Of a stretch of 31,817 nucleotides of DNA, positions 31,624 through 31,817 are shown one piece after another. Position 1 is the stretch's first letter. Each line of letters starts with the position of its first letter. The position numbers were made by a program, and so were the translations under genes. The notes beneath the pieces were generated by a model that was not told the origin of the DNA, made no database searches, and saw only the letters and a list, made by a program, of their open reading frames with translations. The stretch lies in the NCBI GenBank assembly GCA_947589405.1, contig CANQBT010000004.1, positions 1 through 31,817 on the forward strand, read 5' to 3'. The DNA is from an uncultured Clostridia bacterium (lineage in GTDB: Bacteria; Bacillota; Clostridia; Lachnospirales; CAG-274).

Positions 31624-31685
31624 ATTTTAATAAAAATGTTTCAGCGATTATTATAAAAAAATAAGTAAAAAAATCAAAAAAAAGC

Positions 31686-31714
31686 TTGACAAATTCTTAC
31701 TTTTGCTTTATACT
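31686..31714 (+). promoter_or_regulatory. tRNA gene promoter
   Basis: Consensus TTGACA (31686-31691), a 17-base spacer and TATACT (31709-31714), about 33 bases before the tRNA. Confidence 0.85.
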
Positions 31715-31747
31715 AGTCTATGTTGTTAGTTAATATTTTTAATATAT

Positions 31748-31817
31748 GGCCTGGTAGCTCAGCTGGTTAGAGCGCTGGCCTGTCACGCCAGAGGTCGAGG
31801 GTTCGAGCCCCTTCCAG
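31748..31817 (+). tRNA. tRNA-Asp (GTC), 3' end cut by the window
   Basis: Seventy bases of a normal tRNA are present: acceptor 5' strand GGCCTGG, D-arm GCTC/GAGC, anticodon arm CTGGC-CTGTCAC-GCCAG with anticodon GTC (Asp), and the T-arm with GGTTCGAGCCCC. The window ends after CCAG, four bases into the 3' acceptor strand, so the last three paired bases, the discriminator and any CCA are outside. Confidence 0.95.

Noticed and set aside
1..31817. CRISPR arrays, insertion sequences, toxin-antitoxin or defence genes
   Set aside because: No regularly spaced repeats, transposase motifs or defence-type domains were seen on either strand.

Overview
The window looks like the replication-origin region of a low-GC Gram-positive anaerobe, most likely a member of the Clostridia. 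The evidence is the block dnaA-dnaN-yaaA-recF-gyrB-gyrA with DnaA boxes on both sides of dnaA, canonical parS sites around parAB, a T-box leader on serS, a YnzC-type DUF896 gene, a DUF1858 redox-disulfide protein, a copper-amine-oxidase-type stalk protein and an SLH-anchored secreted protein. Genus cannot be assigned from sequence alone.

Left part (1-10.9 kb): the N-terminus of a secreted protein cut by the window edge; a lepB-DUF1858 unit ending in tandem terminators; a divergently transcribed rmlABD dTDP-sugar operon without rmlC; an orphan phosphonatase (phnX); a murG-stalk protein-EamA transporter run; a small phage-type sigma-like regulator; and a stand-alone MsmX/UgpC-type sugar ABC ATPase. 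Two long palindromic intergenic elements lie at the two convergent gene junctions (rmlD/phnX and msmX/gyrA).

Centre (11-19.9 kb): the minus-strand replication block. The dnaA-dnaN gap contains DnaA boxes, a DnaA-trio-like series of TAG/AAG triplets and an almost pure A+T stretch, in the same order as the Bacillus subtilis basal unwinding system. A second box cluster lies upstream of dnaA, so the origin appears bipartite. GyrA and GyrB both naturally carry residues that in other species are associated with reduced quinolone susceptibility.

Right part (19.9-31.8 kb): a three-gene minus-strand unit (two YcdB-like secreted proteins, one with SLH repeats, and an amidohydrolase) runs toward the origin. 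Then come argS, the parAB operon flanked by two parS sites, a Cof-type HAD phosphatase, a T-box-controlled serS-DUF896-AI-2E-family transporter run, a small DUF6514-like gene whose start region is bracketed by an inverted repeat, and a tRNA-Asp cut by the window end. The rpmH-rnpA-yidC-jag-mnmE-mnmG cluster that often lies beside dnaA in Firmicutes is absent here.

No CRISPR array, insertion sequence, rRNA or prophage block is visible. This is mostly a housekeeping region; the most notable features are cis-acting DNA elements and a few unusual residues rather than a clearly new multi-gene system.
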